DNA from: Paramagnetospirillum marisnigri
GTDB lineage: Bacteria; Pseudomonadota; Alphaproteobacteria; Rhodospirillales; Magnetospirillaceae
Direction: 5' to 3'
Assembly: GCF_001650715.1 (NCBI RefSeq)
Contig: NZ_LWQT01000098.1
Span: forward strand, 1-64,000
Length of the DNA: 64,000 bases
Positions 25,720-40,700 of this stretch are shown here, in pieces. How positions within the stretch are numbered: position 1 is the first letter of the stretch; each line of letters starts with the position of its first letter. The position numbers and the translations under genes are program-made. The notes beneath the pieces were generated by a model. It saw only the letters and a list, made by a program, of their open reading frames with translations. It was not told the DNA's origin and made no database searches.

Positions 25720-28700
25720 TTAGCCGACGTGGATGTTGTTCTCCACCAGGACATGGGCATCCCCATTGCTGTACTGGGTATAACTGTCACTCTGACCATT
25801 CACGGTCAGATTGGCTTGGCCATCGGCATGCCAGCCACTATCGGAGAAATTGACATAGGTGCTGTTGGAACTGCCGATCACCACCAAGGTATTGGCGGTG
25901 CCGGTCACCGCATTGCCGTTGTTGGTCATGCCCAGAACATGGGCAACATCCAGCATGGCCCCGGAATTGTAACCGCTTAGGTTCAGGATATCGAAGTTCT
26001 GCAAGGCGTTGGTCTGCAGCTGGCTCATGTTGAAGGTGGTGTTGTTCCCCCCCTCCCAGACCAGTTCGTTGTTGCCACCAACACCACCGTCCAGGAAGTG
26101 GAAGTTGTGGCCGCTGATCCCTACCGAATTATAGCCACCCATGCCCACGAAAACGTCATAGCCCGACCCCAGATGGGCGATGTCGTTATTGCCGGTGGCG
26201 ATGACATAATTGCTGGTCGTACCCGTATCAATGAAGCTGGTGTTCGAGCTGAGGACCGCCACGGAGGCGCCGCTTTGCACCGTCAGGCTGAGTCCGGTGG
26301 TGCTGAAGACCGGGTCGAGGACCCAGCCGCCGCTGCCACTGGCCAGTCCATAGATGCCTTCGAAAGCGCCGCTATAGCCGGTCCACTGCATCAGACTGGT
26401 GCTGGCGGTGGGAGTGGCGTGGGCGTAGAGGAACAATTCCCCTCCCAGCGTCACATGGCCGTTGACGTTGATGGCATCGTTATAGCCGGGTCCGCTGCCG
26501 CCCAGTGACAGGTCGAGGACCACATGGGAATCCGAGGCCAAGGTCATGTCGCCGTTGATCTGCAAGGTCCCGGCGGTGGTGCTGTCACCCGGCTTGAGAT
26601 AGCCGTGATTGACGAAATCCGCATCGCGGACATCGATCTTGCCGACGCCGGAAATCAGCGCCCAGTTCTCGAAATCCGAATGGGTGGAACTGCTTGAGCT
26701 CTCGACGGTCAGGGTGGCGCTGCCGCTCATGGTCAGCGCCCCGTGATTGTCAAAGGACCCGCCGACCAGGATCATGTCGCGGCCGACCTGGATCAGGCCG
26801 TAATTGTCGATGCTGTCCGCTTGCAGGACATGGGTGCCCGCCGTCATGGAGCCGGTGGAGAGGATGGTGCCATGATTGGTCAGGGCGCCTTCCACTTCCA
26901 GGGCCGACCACCAGTTCGAGACATTGCCGGTCCCGGCGCTGAGATTGACGGTGCCCAGGTTATCGAAGCTGTGCTCGATCACCCCCACGGAACCGGTGCT
27001 GCTGATGGCCTCGACCAGAAGCAAGGTGGCGGCGGCGTTCTGGAAGGCGGCGCCGATATGGTTGCCGATCCCGGTCAGGCTCAGGGTTCCGGCGCTTTGG
27101 ATCACTGTTCCGGAACCGGTCAGGGTGCCGCCATTCATCGACAAGGAGCCCGAGGACTTCAAGATGGCATTGGCGCCCAGGGACAGGGTGCCCCCCGACA
27201 GACACAACGCGGACCCGGCCGCCACCGAACTGCCGATATCGACGGTGATGGCGCCACCGCCCACCATCAAGTGCGAGGCGGATAGCAGGTTGAGCCCAGC
27301 CACCTCCACCGCGCCGCTGGAATGGGTGATGGTGGTGCCGGTCAGGCTCACCAGACCGGTAAGATCGGTGGCAATGGCCGTGGTTGCGGCGGTCTGGTGA
27401 TTATACAGCTCGACCCGCTCGGTGCGGCTGGTGGTCAGGGTGCCGTCGCTGGCCCGCCAGGTGAAGCCGTCGATGCCGGTGATGGAGGCCGAGGTCGGGG
27501 TATAGGTATAGCCCCCGGTGGAGGAGTTGATGGTCAGCGTCCCCTGCGCCGGTCCCGTGACCGTGGCATAACTGACGGAGGAACCGTCGCGATCCACCGC
27601 CGCCAGGGTCCCGGTCAAGGCCGCTCCCGCCACCGCGTCCAGATCCAGAACCGACGAGGTCAGTTCCGGTGCCCGGTTGCCGATGGTCACCGCCATGGAC
27701 TGGCTGGTCACCAGGGTATGGGCGGTGCCATCGCCGGACTTGTCCCAGACCTGGATGTTCAAGGTATCGCCGCCGACACCGTTCCAGGCCGGATCGGCCA
27801 CATAGACCGCGGTGGCCAGGGCGGCGTTGATGCGGTCCAGGGCGCTGGATACCACCACCGTGGCGGAACCGTTGACGGTGCTCGAGCCGAAGGTCAGCCC
27901 CGAGGTGTCCTTGAGCAGGATGGTGCCATGGGCGGCGGTCAGCTTCAGCTCATAGAGATGATGCCCGCTCTGGCCGATGGGATCGCTGACGGAAATGGCC
28001 AGGACGTGGCTGCCCGAGGAACTGGTGGTGAAGGCCCCCGCCCCGGTCAGGAACGGCGCGTCCTGCACCGAACGCACGCTGACCCCAATAGTGCCATAGG
28101 TCAGGTTATTGCTGCCGTCATTGATGCCGACGATGAAGCTGTCACTGCCGACATAATTGGCATCGGGCGTGTAGACGTAGTTGCTGCCGCTGATGGTGAC
28201 GGTGCCGTGGCTGGCCTGCTGGCTGAGGGTCACGGTCAGGCTGGCCGAGGCGTCATCGTGATCGATGGCGAACAGCGAGCCGCGCGCGACCGTGTCCTCG
28301 CGGGTGGTCAGCACATCGTCATAGATGGAGGCCTTGGCGCCGACCGAGGTCACGCTGGTGGCGCTGCCGCCATTATGGCTGGTGCTGTCGGGAACGGTGG
28401 TGCCCGAGATATCGTCGAGACGCCAGTTGTTCAGCAGCCCGTATTCCGTACCGGACAGACGGGTGTTCATATAAGACGAGATTTCGCCCTGGGTTCGCGC
28501 CGTGCTCCACGCCCGGACGTCGGAGATCAAGCCGGTATAGAACTGAGAGGCGGTCCCGCCATTCACCGAATTGCCGATGGCGAGATTGGCCGAGGAACTG
28601 CCCACCGCCGCGTCGAAGTGATAGGTGATGCTCCCCGAAGCCACGCCATTGACGTAGAGGGTAAAGACGTCGCCCGCCCGGGTGACGCTCACATGCGCCC

Positions 28701-31700
28701 ACTGGTTGGCCGCCAGCGTCTGCGAGGACTGCAGGTCGTAGGTCGAGCTGAACAGCCCATCCCCGTTGACCGAGCTGTTGGCCTGGAAGAACAGATGGCC
28801 GCCAATCAGGCCAAGGCGCAACTGCGGCACGCCGATGCCCTGGTTCAACTGCTTGGACAGCAGCACCACCTCGCTACCCAAAGCCGCCGCACCGGGATTG
28901 ATCCAGGCCTCCAGGGTGAAGTCGCCGCTGCCCAGGGTGGCGAGCGCACCCGTGGTCCCGCCGACGGTGATGCCGCTGGTGCTGCCGTTGAACGACGCCA
29001 CCCGGCCCGCGGTATTGACATATTGCGGCATGGCCGAGCCATAGCCCGAGCCGGTCCCAAGCACCAGATCATGCCCCGAATAGGACGTGTCCAGCATATA
29101 GGGAAAGGTGGTTCCCTGGCTGGTGTTGAGTTGGCGATCCATGGCCCACTCGGCCAGCATATGGTCGGTGCTCTCAAGCTCCTTGCGATGGAAATCGTCA
29201 TAGATTTCAGCGGCGCTGCGAACGTCGCTGAACAGGCGCACCATGTCCATCTGGCCCTGGAAGCCGCTGGTGACCGTGGTGTCGTCGCTCAGGGTGGCAC
29301 CGACATAGAGGGTACTGGCACCGGTAAACGAAACCGGTGTCGCGTCGTTGACGCCCACCAGGGCACCATCCTTGTACAGGCTGATGACGCCGGTCGCATG
29401 GTCATAGCTGCCCGCCCAGTGGCCCCACTGGTTGACGGTGCTGCCCGCCGCCATCGTCACCGAGCCCACGCCAACCACGGTGAAGACCAGATTGTTGGAG
29501 GCGTCGAAGGCCACGGACATGGATCCGTTCTGATACAGGGCGGTCTCCGCCACGCCAACGACCGAGCGGCTGCTCCAGAATTCGAAGCTGAACGACTGGT
29601 TGGTCAGGGCCATGCCGGACGACTTGGCGTACTGGCTGCCGTTGAACTGCAGTGCCGCGCCGGACGCGCCGACGCCGATGGGGTCCACCGGGCTGGGAAC
29701 CTCGATGGCGATGACCTTCTGGGTGACGGAACCGTCGGAGCCGGTGGCCCGGGCGGTGAAGTAGTCGACACCATGCCACCCGGATGTGGGGGTGTAGACG
29801 AAGCTGCCATCCATGGCCAGGGTGACACTGCCATGCTGGGCGGCTCCCACCACCGACCAGGCCAGCGACGAGGCCGAGGTCTCGGCCGCCAGGGCGCCAT
29901 GATAGGGGGCGCCGTAATCGGCGGTGATCACCTGATCGTAGACCGGAACCTGATTGTCCACCACGGTCAGGGTGCCGGAAACGGTGCCGTTATGGGGGAT
30001 CGCCGCCGAATCGGCGACGGTGGAGCCGTTCACCCCGTCAAGGCGCCAATAGCCGACCAGGCCGGTCTCACCCCCCGCCAGGGGCGCGTTCATATGGGAT
30101 TCAATCTCGGCGGCGGTGCGAACCGTGTTCCACAGCCGGGCATCGGCCATATCGCCATTGTACTGGGCGGTCGTGCCATCATAGAAGGTCGCCAGCCGGA
30201 CCGCGCCCGCGACATTGTAATTGCCGACCGTTCCGGTCCCATCGACCTTGCCGTCCACATACATGGTGTAGCTGGCGGTGGTGGCGTTCAGATTGGACAA
30301 GGTCACGGCCACATGATGCCACACCCCATCCGCCACCACCGCGTTGCCCGCGACGGAGCCGGCGTCACCGGCGACCGACAAGTGAATCTTGCCGTCGACG
30401 CTGGAGTAGATCCACAGCCCCTGCTCGGCGTTGTTAACGCCGGAGGTGAAGATCATCTGCGCCTGCGAGACATCGGATGTCCTGATCCAGGCTTCGTAGG
30501 TATAGCTGCCAGTTCCTTGGCCAATGGCCGAGCCCAGATTGACCGATTGGCTCAGGTTGAAGTGCAGCGCATTGGTGGGCGGATTGATCACGCGCGGTGA
30601 ATTGGCGGCGGACAGGTCGATATAATGACCGTTGTGGGACTGGTCATCCAGGGCATTGCCGCTGAAATCCTCGCCGTTCCAATAGCCGATCAGGCCGGTC
30701 CCGCCATCCAGGCGCTGACTGTATTCGGCCGCGATTTCGGACGGAGTCCGGGCGGTGTTCCAGACCCGCACCTCATCCATGCTTCCCTTGACGCCATGGT
30801 CGAAGGTGCCGCCAAGAATGGTGCCGCCGATGACCAGGCCCGAGGCATCCGTCAGACTGCCCAGCGACCGGGTGATGGAGCCCTCGGCCTCGCCATTGAC
30901 ATACAGGGTGAAGGTATCGCCCGAACGGGTCACCGCTACATGGGCCCATTGCCCGGCGGTCAGGCTATTGGCGCTCTGAAACTCGTAGCCATTGTTGTAA
31001 AGACCGGTGCCCGAAGTGTCCTGGGCCATGAAGATCAGCTTGCCGTTCATGACCTCGAGGCGCATCTGGAGCGATGTGCCTGAATAGGCGGCCGACTCCT
31101 TGGCCAACAGGACCTGTTCGGTGGTCACGTCGGTCAGGTTGATCCAGGTCTCCATGGTGAAGTTACCGGAGCCCAGGGTGGTCAGATCGCCGGTATTGGA
31201 CACGACCGCCCGCTGGGTGCCGTTGAACGACAGCACCGCCTGGCGCTCGCTGGCCCCCAGGATCTCGGTATTGCCCTGCACGTCCAGGCGGATCAACTTG
31301 AAGGTATCGCTGCGTCCGTCATTGACCTTGACGACGAAACTGTCGGCCCCGACATAGCCGTCGCTCGGGGTATAGGCGAAGCTGCCATCGGAATGGATCA
31401 CCAGGGCGCCGTGCAGCGGCGTGGCCTCGACACCATAGCTGAGCGCCGCGCCCGAGTTGTCCGAGGCCAGGACCATTCCGTGATAGGACGACCCGCTGTC
31501 GATCTCGATGACCTCGCGTGCCGTGGGCACACCGGTATCGACAATGCCGACCGAGCCGGACACGGTCCCGACATTGCCATAACCGGAGCCATCGGCCACC
31601 ACGCCGCCCTCGGCGGAATCCATCCGCCACAGGCCGACCAATCCCCCCTCGTAGCCCATGGGGATCTCGTCCTTGAAGGCACTGATCTCGGCGGCCGTCC

Positions 31701-34700
31701 GCGCGGTGTTCCAGACCCGGACATCGGCCATGTCGCCATGCAAATAGCCGGTGCCGAAATGGCTTCCCCCAAGCACCGCGAAGGCGCCGCTGGACTGGAT
31801 ATTGGGCGGCATGTCGCTGCGGGTGGCATCGGCGACGCCATCCACATAAAGCTGCACCACCCCGGATTTGACGGTGACGGCCACGTGGTGCCACTGGCCA
31901 TCGGCGACGGTGGCGGTGGAGGACAGGCCATTGATCTCGTCCGAGAAGCCAAGCTTGCCATTCAGCAGGTAGAGATAGGCATTGTGCGTGCTTGAACCGG
32001 CATCGACCAGATACTGAAGATTCCCCGAGGCATCGGAGCTGCGGACCCAGCTTTCCCAGGTGAAATCAGCGGTTCCAGCGGCCAAGGTCGCTGGGGTGCT
32101 CAGGGCAATCGATGTCGAACCGTCAAAATGGGCCGCCCGGAAGGGCACGCCCGCGACGGTGGCCCCCTCCAGGGTCAAGCCGTGGCCATTACCCGAGGCA
32201 TCGCTGGTGCTGTTGCCCTTCCAATCCGCGAGCAGGCTTTCGTCCGACAGGTCGCGCAGATACATGGTATCGGCGATGTCCTCGGGATTGCGACCGTCAT
32301 TCCACAACCGGACCCCGGCGATCTGCCCCTTGAAGGTGGTCACGGTATCCAGGCCGCCGCTGCCGCTGCCCTCTCGGGCACCGATCAGCAGGTCAAAATC
32401 ATTGGTCAGATCCAGTTGCGGCATTTCCACCGCCGCCACCGCCTGACCATTGACGGTCATGACATAGATGCCGTCCTCGCCGCGACTGACCGCCACATGC
32501 GCCCATTGCCCCGCCGTCAGGACCGACGGGGTGGCAAGGTCGAATCCTTGGGTATGGAAAACCAGCGTTCCGTCGCGGGTGAACAGCGACATCACCGGGT
32601 CGCTGGTCACGGTGGCGCTGTCCTTGGCAACGATCATGTGATCGCCGGTCAGGTCGGACGGATTGATCCAGGCCTCGATGGTGAATTCGCCACCACCGAC
32701 ATTGAAGATATTGCCGGCATTGGCCGCCGCGCCACCCCGGAAGGTCAGGGCGGTGTTCTGGCCACCGCCGCCCATGGCATCGGCATGCCCCTCGGACACG
32801 GAAACCGCCTCGGAATTGGAATAGCGGCTGTAGCCCACCCCACCCACGCGGGTGCCGTTCTGGTCACCGCCCGCCATGTCCGTCACTGCCGTGGTCTTGG
32901 CGTCATTGAAGGTATAATTGGCGATCAGCGTTCCGCCCTGGGTACCGCTCAGGACCATATCGTAGTTGTCGGAAATCTGCTGGCCGGTGCGAGCCACGTT
33001 CCACACCCGCACATCGTCCAATTGGCCGTCGTAATGGCTGCTGCCGGCGGTATCGAACTTGTCACCGATCCTGAAGGTGCCGGTGCCGGTGAAATCCGTG
33101 GTGCCGGTATAGGTCGCGACCTGGGTGCCGTTCTTGTAGAGCACCTTGGTATTGGTCGCGGCGTCGTAGCTGGCCGCCCAATGGACCCAGACTCCCACAT
33201 TATCGGTGGTATCGGTGAAGACCAGATCCTCGCCCCAGAACGAGAAGATCACCTGGTTGCCGACATTGACGGGCTGGAAGTCGATATGAAGCCCCTGCCC
33301 GCCAACTCCCGCCGTCCCCATGGAGATGGCATTGTCCTCGGTGGAGCTGCTGGCGCGGTTGGCCCAGAACTCGATGGTGAAGGAATTGCTGGCCAGGGAG
33401 ATGCCGCTCGCCGTCACCGCGTCATCGGTGCCGTCGAACTTCATGGCCAGATCGCGGGTGAACTGGCCGCGTCCCACGCCCTGTTCGCCAACCTTGCCCG
33501 CGCTGTAATCGTTCAGCGGCAGGTAATCCACCAGATCCACTTCACTCCCGGTCAGGCGGCTGTCCTTGCCGGACGCCAGGGCGCCGACACTCTTGGCCAC
33601 CGACCAGATGCGGACTTCGGACATGTCGCCGAGGAAATTATCGGCGGTATATCCATTTGCGCCGATCCTGGCGCCGATCAACAGGGGATCGCCGCTGTTC
33701 AGATTGGGGGTTTGGCCGCCCCAATCATGGGTGGCCACCTGTGTGCCATTGACATAGAGGGTGAAGGCATTGCCGGAACGGGTGACCGCGACATGCTGCC
33801 AGGTATCGGCGACAATGGCGGCTCCGCTAGTGGTCTCGACCAGCGCGCTATAGCCCCCCACTCCATCGGGACCCGCGAAAACCAGGTTGCCGTTGGTAAT
33901 GGTGAAGGACCACCCGTTGACATTGCCGGCCTGATCCTCGCTGAGGATAGCGCGCCCTCCCACGACAGTCGTCGGCTTGATCCAGGCTTCCATGGTGAAA
34001 GCCCCGGTTCCGGGATCATAGGGAGTCGAGGCCTGGATGACGCCGCCACTGCCCAGGGTGACGGCCTTGGAGCCATCTTCCCCGGCGCTCAGGCCAAGGC
34101 CCGCTCCGGCACTGGCACTGACATTCCTGGCGCTCGCCTGATCATGGCCATCATTGCTGATTTCAGCGAAGCCAATGCCCCCGGCATCATTAAGCGGGAT
34201 ATAATCCGCCAGACCGGCCTCGTTGCCCGCCAAGCGATTGTTCATGGTGGCCGAGATATCGGCCGCGCTCCGGGCGGTGTTCCACAGGCGCACATCGGAC
34301 ATGGAACCGGAATAGACCGTGCCCGACTCCACGCTGGTTCCCTGGTCGTACTGGGTGAAGCGACCGCCCAGGGACAACTGAATCTCGTTGGCGAAATCGT
34401 CCACCTGGGACGAGTGGTAGGTCGCGACCGAACTACCATTCAGGAACAGGGTGTAATCCTGGCCGGAGCGGGAAACCGCCACGTGCTGCCAGGTGTCGGC
34501 GGTCAGGACATTGGTCGCCACAAGGTTGGGAACCCATGTGGTTCCATTGAAGTAGATCAGTCCTGGCCCCGAAAGCTGCAGACTGGCGCCATTGCTCACC
34601 AGCGCCCAACCGTTGGTGTTTCCGGACTGGTCCTTGGCCACCAGCATCTGGGTCCCGGTCAGGCTGGTCGGCTTGATCCACAGTTCCACCGTGAAATTGC

Positions 34701-37700
34701 CGGTGGGCTCGAACTGATTCTCGGTCTTGAGCAGGGACGTACCGCTGAAGGTCGCCCCCTGATAGGGAGACGCATCTCCAATGATGGGAAGATCGCCCAG
34801 GGCCGCCTTGGTCACGCTACCGACCTTGGTGACAAGGCTCATATCCATGTCGGCCGAATCGTGGATGGCATAGCCGGATACCTCGTCCAGCTTCCAGTAC
34901 CCCACCAAGCCGCTTTCATCGCCCCGAATGGGGTTCTGCATGGCGGAATGGATCTCGCTCAGGTCGCGAGCCTTGTTCCACAACTGGACATCGGCGATCT
35001 CGCCCCGGAAGTTCTCGGTTCCGATGGCACCGGCATTGCCGATGACGAACTGCCCCGGATAGGAGGCATAGTCCCCCATGCCGGTGGTATTGCTAGCGGC
35101 GAAGGAGGAATGGGACACGCCATCGACCACGATGGACCAGGCCCCATTCTCGTGTACCAGGGCGACGTTCTGCCACAGCCCCGTCGTCAGGCTGGCGGTG
35201 GTGCTGAGGTTTGCCGCGACGCCGCCGCACATATAGCCCAGCTTGCCGGTGGTGGTGTCCACATACAGGCCAAAACCGCTGTTGCTGGCATCACCGTTAT
35301 AGGCGATGAAGCCGCCAGCGCCGGTATTGACACCGTCCCACTTGACCCAGGCCGACAGGGTCAGGTCGCCGGTGATGGGGCTTGCCGGGCCGGTCACGGC
35401 GATGGACTGACCAGCCTGGAACACCATGGCCCGCGAAGGCGGCGCCGACACGAAGGCGTTGGTCCCCACCACCATGGCGGTGTAGTCGCCACCCGCCAGA
35501 TTCTCGACGACGCTGCCGCCCTCGTTGAAGGCCCAGTGCCCCACCAGCGCGCTGTCGCTGGACGACTCGGACTGGCCCATCTCGCTGATCTGGCGGGACG
35601 ACAGCACCGTGTTCCACAGCTTGACATTGTCGATCTGGGCGGTCAGCGAGGTGGCATTGCTGTCGGGGCCGACGACCACCTTGGACAGGTTGCTCAGCAT
35701 GTTGACGGTGGCGCCGCTGGCCGATCCCGCCCAATGGCCATTGAGGTAAAGGGTGGCGCTGGACCCGTCGAAGGTCACCGTCGCATGGGCCCAGCTCCCG
35801 GCCGTCACCGAGGTGAGGCCGGTGCCGGGTGTCCCGTTCAGGCCGACCATGATATGGCCGGTACTGTCGATGGCGACGCCGATCAGGGCGGAATTGCTGC
35901 TGTTCATCAGGCTGACCAGCCGCTGGGTCGAGCCCGAGATTGCCGTCGGGACCAGGAAATCGAATTCCAGGCTGGCCTGGTTGCCGCCGAACTGGCCGGT
36001 ATCCATCTTGGCGATGGCCGCGGAGCCAGTCCCCTTGGCGGTCAGGACGCCGGTACGCTCGGACAGGCCGGAAATGGTGGTGCTGTCGGTCACGTTGACG
36101 GTGATGGTCTTGGTCGAGGTCAGGCCGCTGCTATCCGTCACCGTCAGGGTGAAACTGTCGGTGCCGTAGAACCCCGGATTGGGGGCATAGGAATAGGACC
36201 CATCCGCGTCCACCACCAAGGCACCGTTGCGCGGATTGCCGCCCGACGCCTTGGCGACGGTATAGGTGTCGCCGTCCACCTCCTTGACCACGACATTGCC
36301 GCTGAGGACCCCGCCCTCGCGCAGGGTAAAGCTGGTGGCCCCGGCCTTGGGCTCCATGTCATCGGCCAGATAGACGGTACCCACCACCGCCGCCCCGGCG
36401 TCATGGAAGGTATTGTCGATGATATAGCCGTCAGCCACCACGAATTCACGCAGCAGGCCGGTCTCTCTCCCGGTCAGGCCATGATTCATGTCGGCGGCGA
36501 TATCCCAGCCGTTCCGGACGGTGCTCCACAGCCGGACATCGGCAAGATCGCCGGTCAGCGGAGCGGTGAGATCGCTGCTGTCGCCCATGCGCATCTTGGT
36601 GCCGGACGCCACGAAGGCGGTGGGGGAACCGGTGCTCACCCCCGTCCCTGCGGCAATGGCCACGCCGTCGATGAACACGTTCATGGTGTTGGTGGAAGCC
36701 ACGTAGCTGTAGGCGACATGGTGCCACTGGCCGTCATTGAGGGCGGTTCCGGCCGGAGTCCATTCCCGGTAATCGGTGGCCGTGCCGATCCGGATCTTGA
36801 GGTTGCCGGTACCATTGACCATCACATCCACGGACTGGTCGCTCGCCGTGGCGGCGGTGGTCGAAATCAGCGAGTGGTATCCGGTGGTGGTATCGCTGGT
36901 CCGCACCCAGGTCTCGATGGTGTGGTCGGTAAAGGCCATGGTGGTGCTGGCATTGGTGGTGACCCGCCCCGCCCCCACCAGGGAAATGGCCTCGGAGGGC
37001 GGCGCCACCAGCGAGGCGGCGCCCGACACGGTCAAGGAGCGATAGCCGGTGACATCGGCAAGAGTCGAGCCGCCATTGGCGTCGAAGGTCCAGGCCCCCA
37101 CCAGTCCGGACTCGGCCCCGGTATAGGGGCTGCCCGCCTCGGCGATCATATCGGCCACCGGCCGGGCGACATTCCACACCCGCACATTGTCGATGAGGCC
37201 GTCCAGGGTTCCGACCGCGCCACCACTGCCATCGCAGCCGATGGTGATGCGGTTGAGCGACGAGAACGAAGACGTGAAGTTGAACGGCCCCAGCGTATCC
37301 ACCACCACGCCGTCCACCACGAAGCTGGCGGTGGCCATGTTCACCCCGGAGGGGGCGTAGTTGACCGCGACATGGTGCCAGGTGTCGGTGGTCAGAGTGT
37401 AGTTGGTGCTGGTCTGAACACCCGACCCGTTGTCCACATACAGACGGCCGGAGCTGTTGACACCAAACACCAGGTGGTTGCTCTGGCTGCTGGACGAGAC
37501 CAGGCGGATGAATTCCTGACTCTGGGACAGCGAGTCCACCCTGACATCGCATTCCAGGGTGGCCGTTCCATCGGAGAACTGCCCACTGGGCAGGCTGCCC
37601 GCCACGGTGGCCGCCGCCCCTGTCATGGACAGGGCGGTATTGCGGGCCGTCAGACCCTGCAGCACCGGAGCGTCATTGACCGCCGCAAGCGACATGGTGG

Positions 37701-40700
37701 CGCTGCCATTGACGGTGCCGCCATGGCTGTCCGAAGCGGTGAAGGTGAACGTCGCCGTGCCGTTGAAATTGGCGTTGGGCGTGAAGGTGTAGCCGCTGCC
37801 ATGCTCGACCAGGGTGCCATGCGCCGTCGAGATGGTGGCGATGGACAACGAGTCACCATCCGGGTCACTGATATTGGCCAGCAGGGCGGCCTTGGTGATG
37901 GTGACCGCCGTATCCTCGGTCCCCGCGGCCAGGGTGACGGCGCCGCTGCTGACCGGCGCGTCGTTGATGTCGTAGGTCAGCACCGTGGTCTGAAGGGCGG
38001 TGCTCGACGCATTGCCATCGCTGACCGTCAGGGTGATGGTGCGGGGTGTCATGCCCGGCGCATCGCCACTGTTCGAGAACGTCACCGATGTGATGGCCGC
38101 CTGATACTGGGCCACGGTCGCCGAACCGCTCAGGGTCAGCACACCGGTCGTGCTGTTGTAGCTGCCGGTGATGCCGTTGGCATTGGTGAAGGACAGCACA
38201 TCGCCCGCCACCTTGTTGGTGATGGTGACGGTGGCCCCGGTCAGGGTGGCGTTGTCGGAATCGGCAATGCTCAGATTGGAGAACACCGGCATCGCCACGC
38301 TGCCCTCGGTGTAGACCGACGGGGTGGGCGGGGCCGAGACCGAATAGCTGATATTGTCCAGATAGGCCGCATCCGCCTCGGCATGGAACATGACCGAGTT
38401 CCACAGATACGGATTGGCGGCGGTGGTGCCGCTCCAGGACAGCCCGGCATTGATGTTCTGCAATCCCGTGGCCTGGACCCAATTGCCGCTATTGCCAAGA
38501 TCGCGATAGGAAACGCTCAGCGCGCCCTGGCCGCCATTGGCGCTGGTATCCAGGGTGATCTGCAGGGTGCTCCAACTGGTCAGGTTGCCCACCGTGGCGG
38601 TAAGCGCGGTGCCATCGGCCTTGTACAGGGTCAAGACCCCGCCGCCTTCCTGGCGATAGCCCATGCCGATGGAATTCTCGTTCGGATCCAGCGGCCCATT
38701 GCCGGAATAGGAGCTGAGGGCAAAGGTGGAGCCGTCATAATCCAGATCGGCGCCGATGCGCATATAGCTGCCCCAATACGAGGCGGTGAAGTCATAGCTG
38801 AAGGTCAGGGTCGCGCCCTGGCTGACCGTGGCCAGTGTCAGATTGCCACCGGAGGCATGGGAAATTTCCCGATTGTAATTGCCCCCGGTCGACCCTGCAT
38901 AGAAGGCGTTGGAGGAGGTATAGAGCCCGGAGGAGGTGGAGGTCGCCACCGTCCCCTGGGTGGTGTCGTTCATCACCCAGCCGTCCTGGCCGACGATGGT
39001 CTGGCCGACAGTCGTCGATTCGAAGCCATAATTGGCGGTTGATACGCTTGGGTTTTGAACCACCACCGGCGCCTGATTGATGACGGTGACCGTCGGACCG
39101 GCCAAGTCTCCCCCCGCCGGGGCCGAAGTGACGCCGGACAGCTTCACCAGGGTGCCATCCATGGCGCCGCCCTTGAAGACCATCCACCCATCGGTGCCAT
39201 CGGTGACGAAGACCGCATTGGCGCCCGTCAAGCCGCTGAGGGCGGTGATGGAACTGGCCAGACTGCCCGCCCACGCTCCACCCGGAGTATAGCTGATGCC
39301 GCTTCCCGCCGCCGACAGGTCGAGCTTGTCGGTGCCGCTGACGAAGTCGGTAATCACCATGGGCGAGCCCAAGACCCCGGCAGTGGCCGCGACCACGAAC
39401 TTGTCCGCCCCGGCGCCGCCGGTGAGGGTATCGCCGCCGGTCCCGCTATTGATTGTATCCGCCCCCGAGCCGCCGACGATGGTGGTCAGGGCCGCATCGG
39501 CGCTGGCATCGATGACCAGCGCGGCGGAGGAGCCGCTGCCGTCCAGCTGGGTGATGCCCGCCGCCTGGGCCGAAGCCCCCATGGTCAGGGTGCCGCCGCC
39601 GCTGATCTTCAGGGTCTCGATCCCGGACAGCTTGGCGAAATTGGAATCGGTCAGGGTGCCGCCGCTCGACAGCATCAGGGTATCGGTCCCGGCACCGCCC
39701 GCCACCGTGGTAGTGGCGAGGTAATCGGTTCCCGACAGCTTGATGACGTCATCGCCCAGTCCGCCATCGATGCTGGCGAAGCCATAGCCAATATCCAGCG
39801 TATCATTGCTGGCACTGCCGGTCACCGAGGCGGCCGCCGTCCCCAGGGTCAGGCCGAAGCCACCCGAGAATTCTGCCGTCTCCACATTGATCAGGGTGTC
39901 GGTGCCGTCATTGCCGTCACCGGCATAGCTGTCCATCACCGAAATGGTCCCGGCGGCCACGGACGAAATGCGATAGTCGCCCATGCTGCCGTGGAACACG
40001 ACCTTGTCGGCGCCCGCGCCGCCGTTGAGGCTGTCATTGCCCGCGCCGCCGGTCAGGGTATCGGCCCCACTACCGCCGATAACGGTCAGCGCCGCCGAGG
40101 TCTCGGCCGAGCCGTCGATGATCGCTTGGTAGGTGTCGGCGGCATTGATCAGCAACCCGCTGGTATTGTTGGCGTCGTTGAGGGTCAGGGTGGTGATGAT
40201 ATTGGAACCATAGCCGTAGGACGCCCCCAGGGTCAGGGTCTCCCAGCCGGTGATGTTGGACATCTCGGTGGCATCCAGGCCATAGCTCCAACTGCCCAGG
40301 ATGTTCAGATTGTCGGAACCGCCGCCGCCGTCAACGATCCGGCCGGCGCCATTGGTATCGAGAACGCCGCGGTCGATGGTGACACTGTCATTGCCGCTAC
40401 CGCCGATCACCGTCTCAACATCGGTCAGGATCACGCTGACACCGCCATTGTCCAGGAAGACCATGTCGTTGCCGCCGCCGCCTTCGACCACGGCGATGCC
40501 GGACCCCACATTGAACGTCTCGGCCGCCGAGCCACCGGTCAGCATCACCGAACCGGCATGAAGGGCCTTGCCCTGGGCATCGAAACGCTGGGCATAGACA
40601 CCATAGCTGGACCCGTCCTGGCCCTCGCTCTGCCAACTCACCACGAAACCGCCATCGGCCAGCACCGCGACCGACGGTAAAGTTTGCTCACCGCTGAGGG

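Noticed and set aside
32128-39042. Plus-strand open frame of 2,304 codons antisense to the giant gene
   Set aside because: The frame is open only because the GC-rich, repeat-biased giant gene has few antisense stops; the sequence is a low-complexity mix of G, H, R and Q with no domain and no ribosome site.
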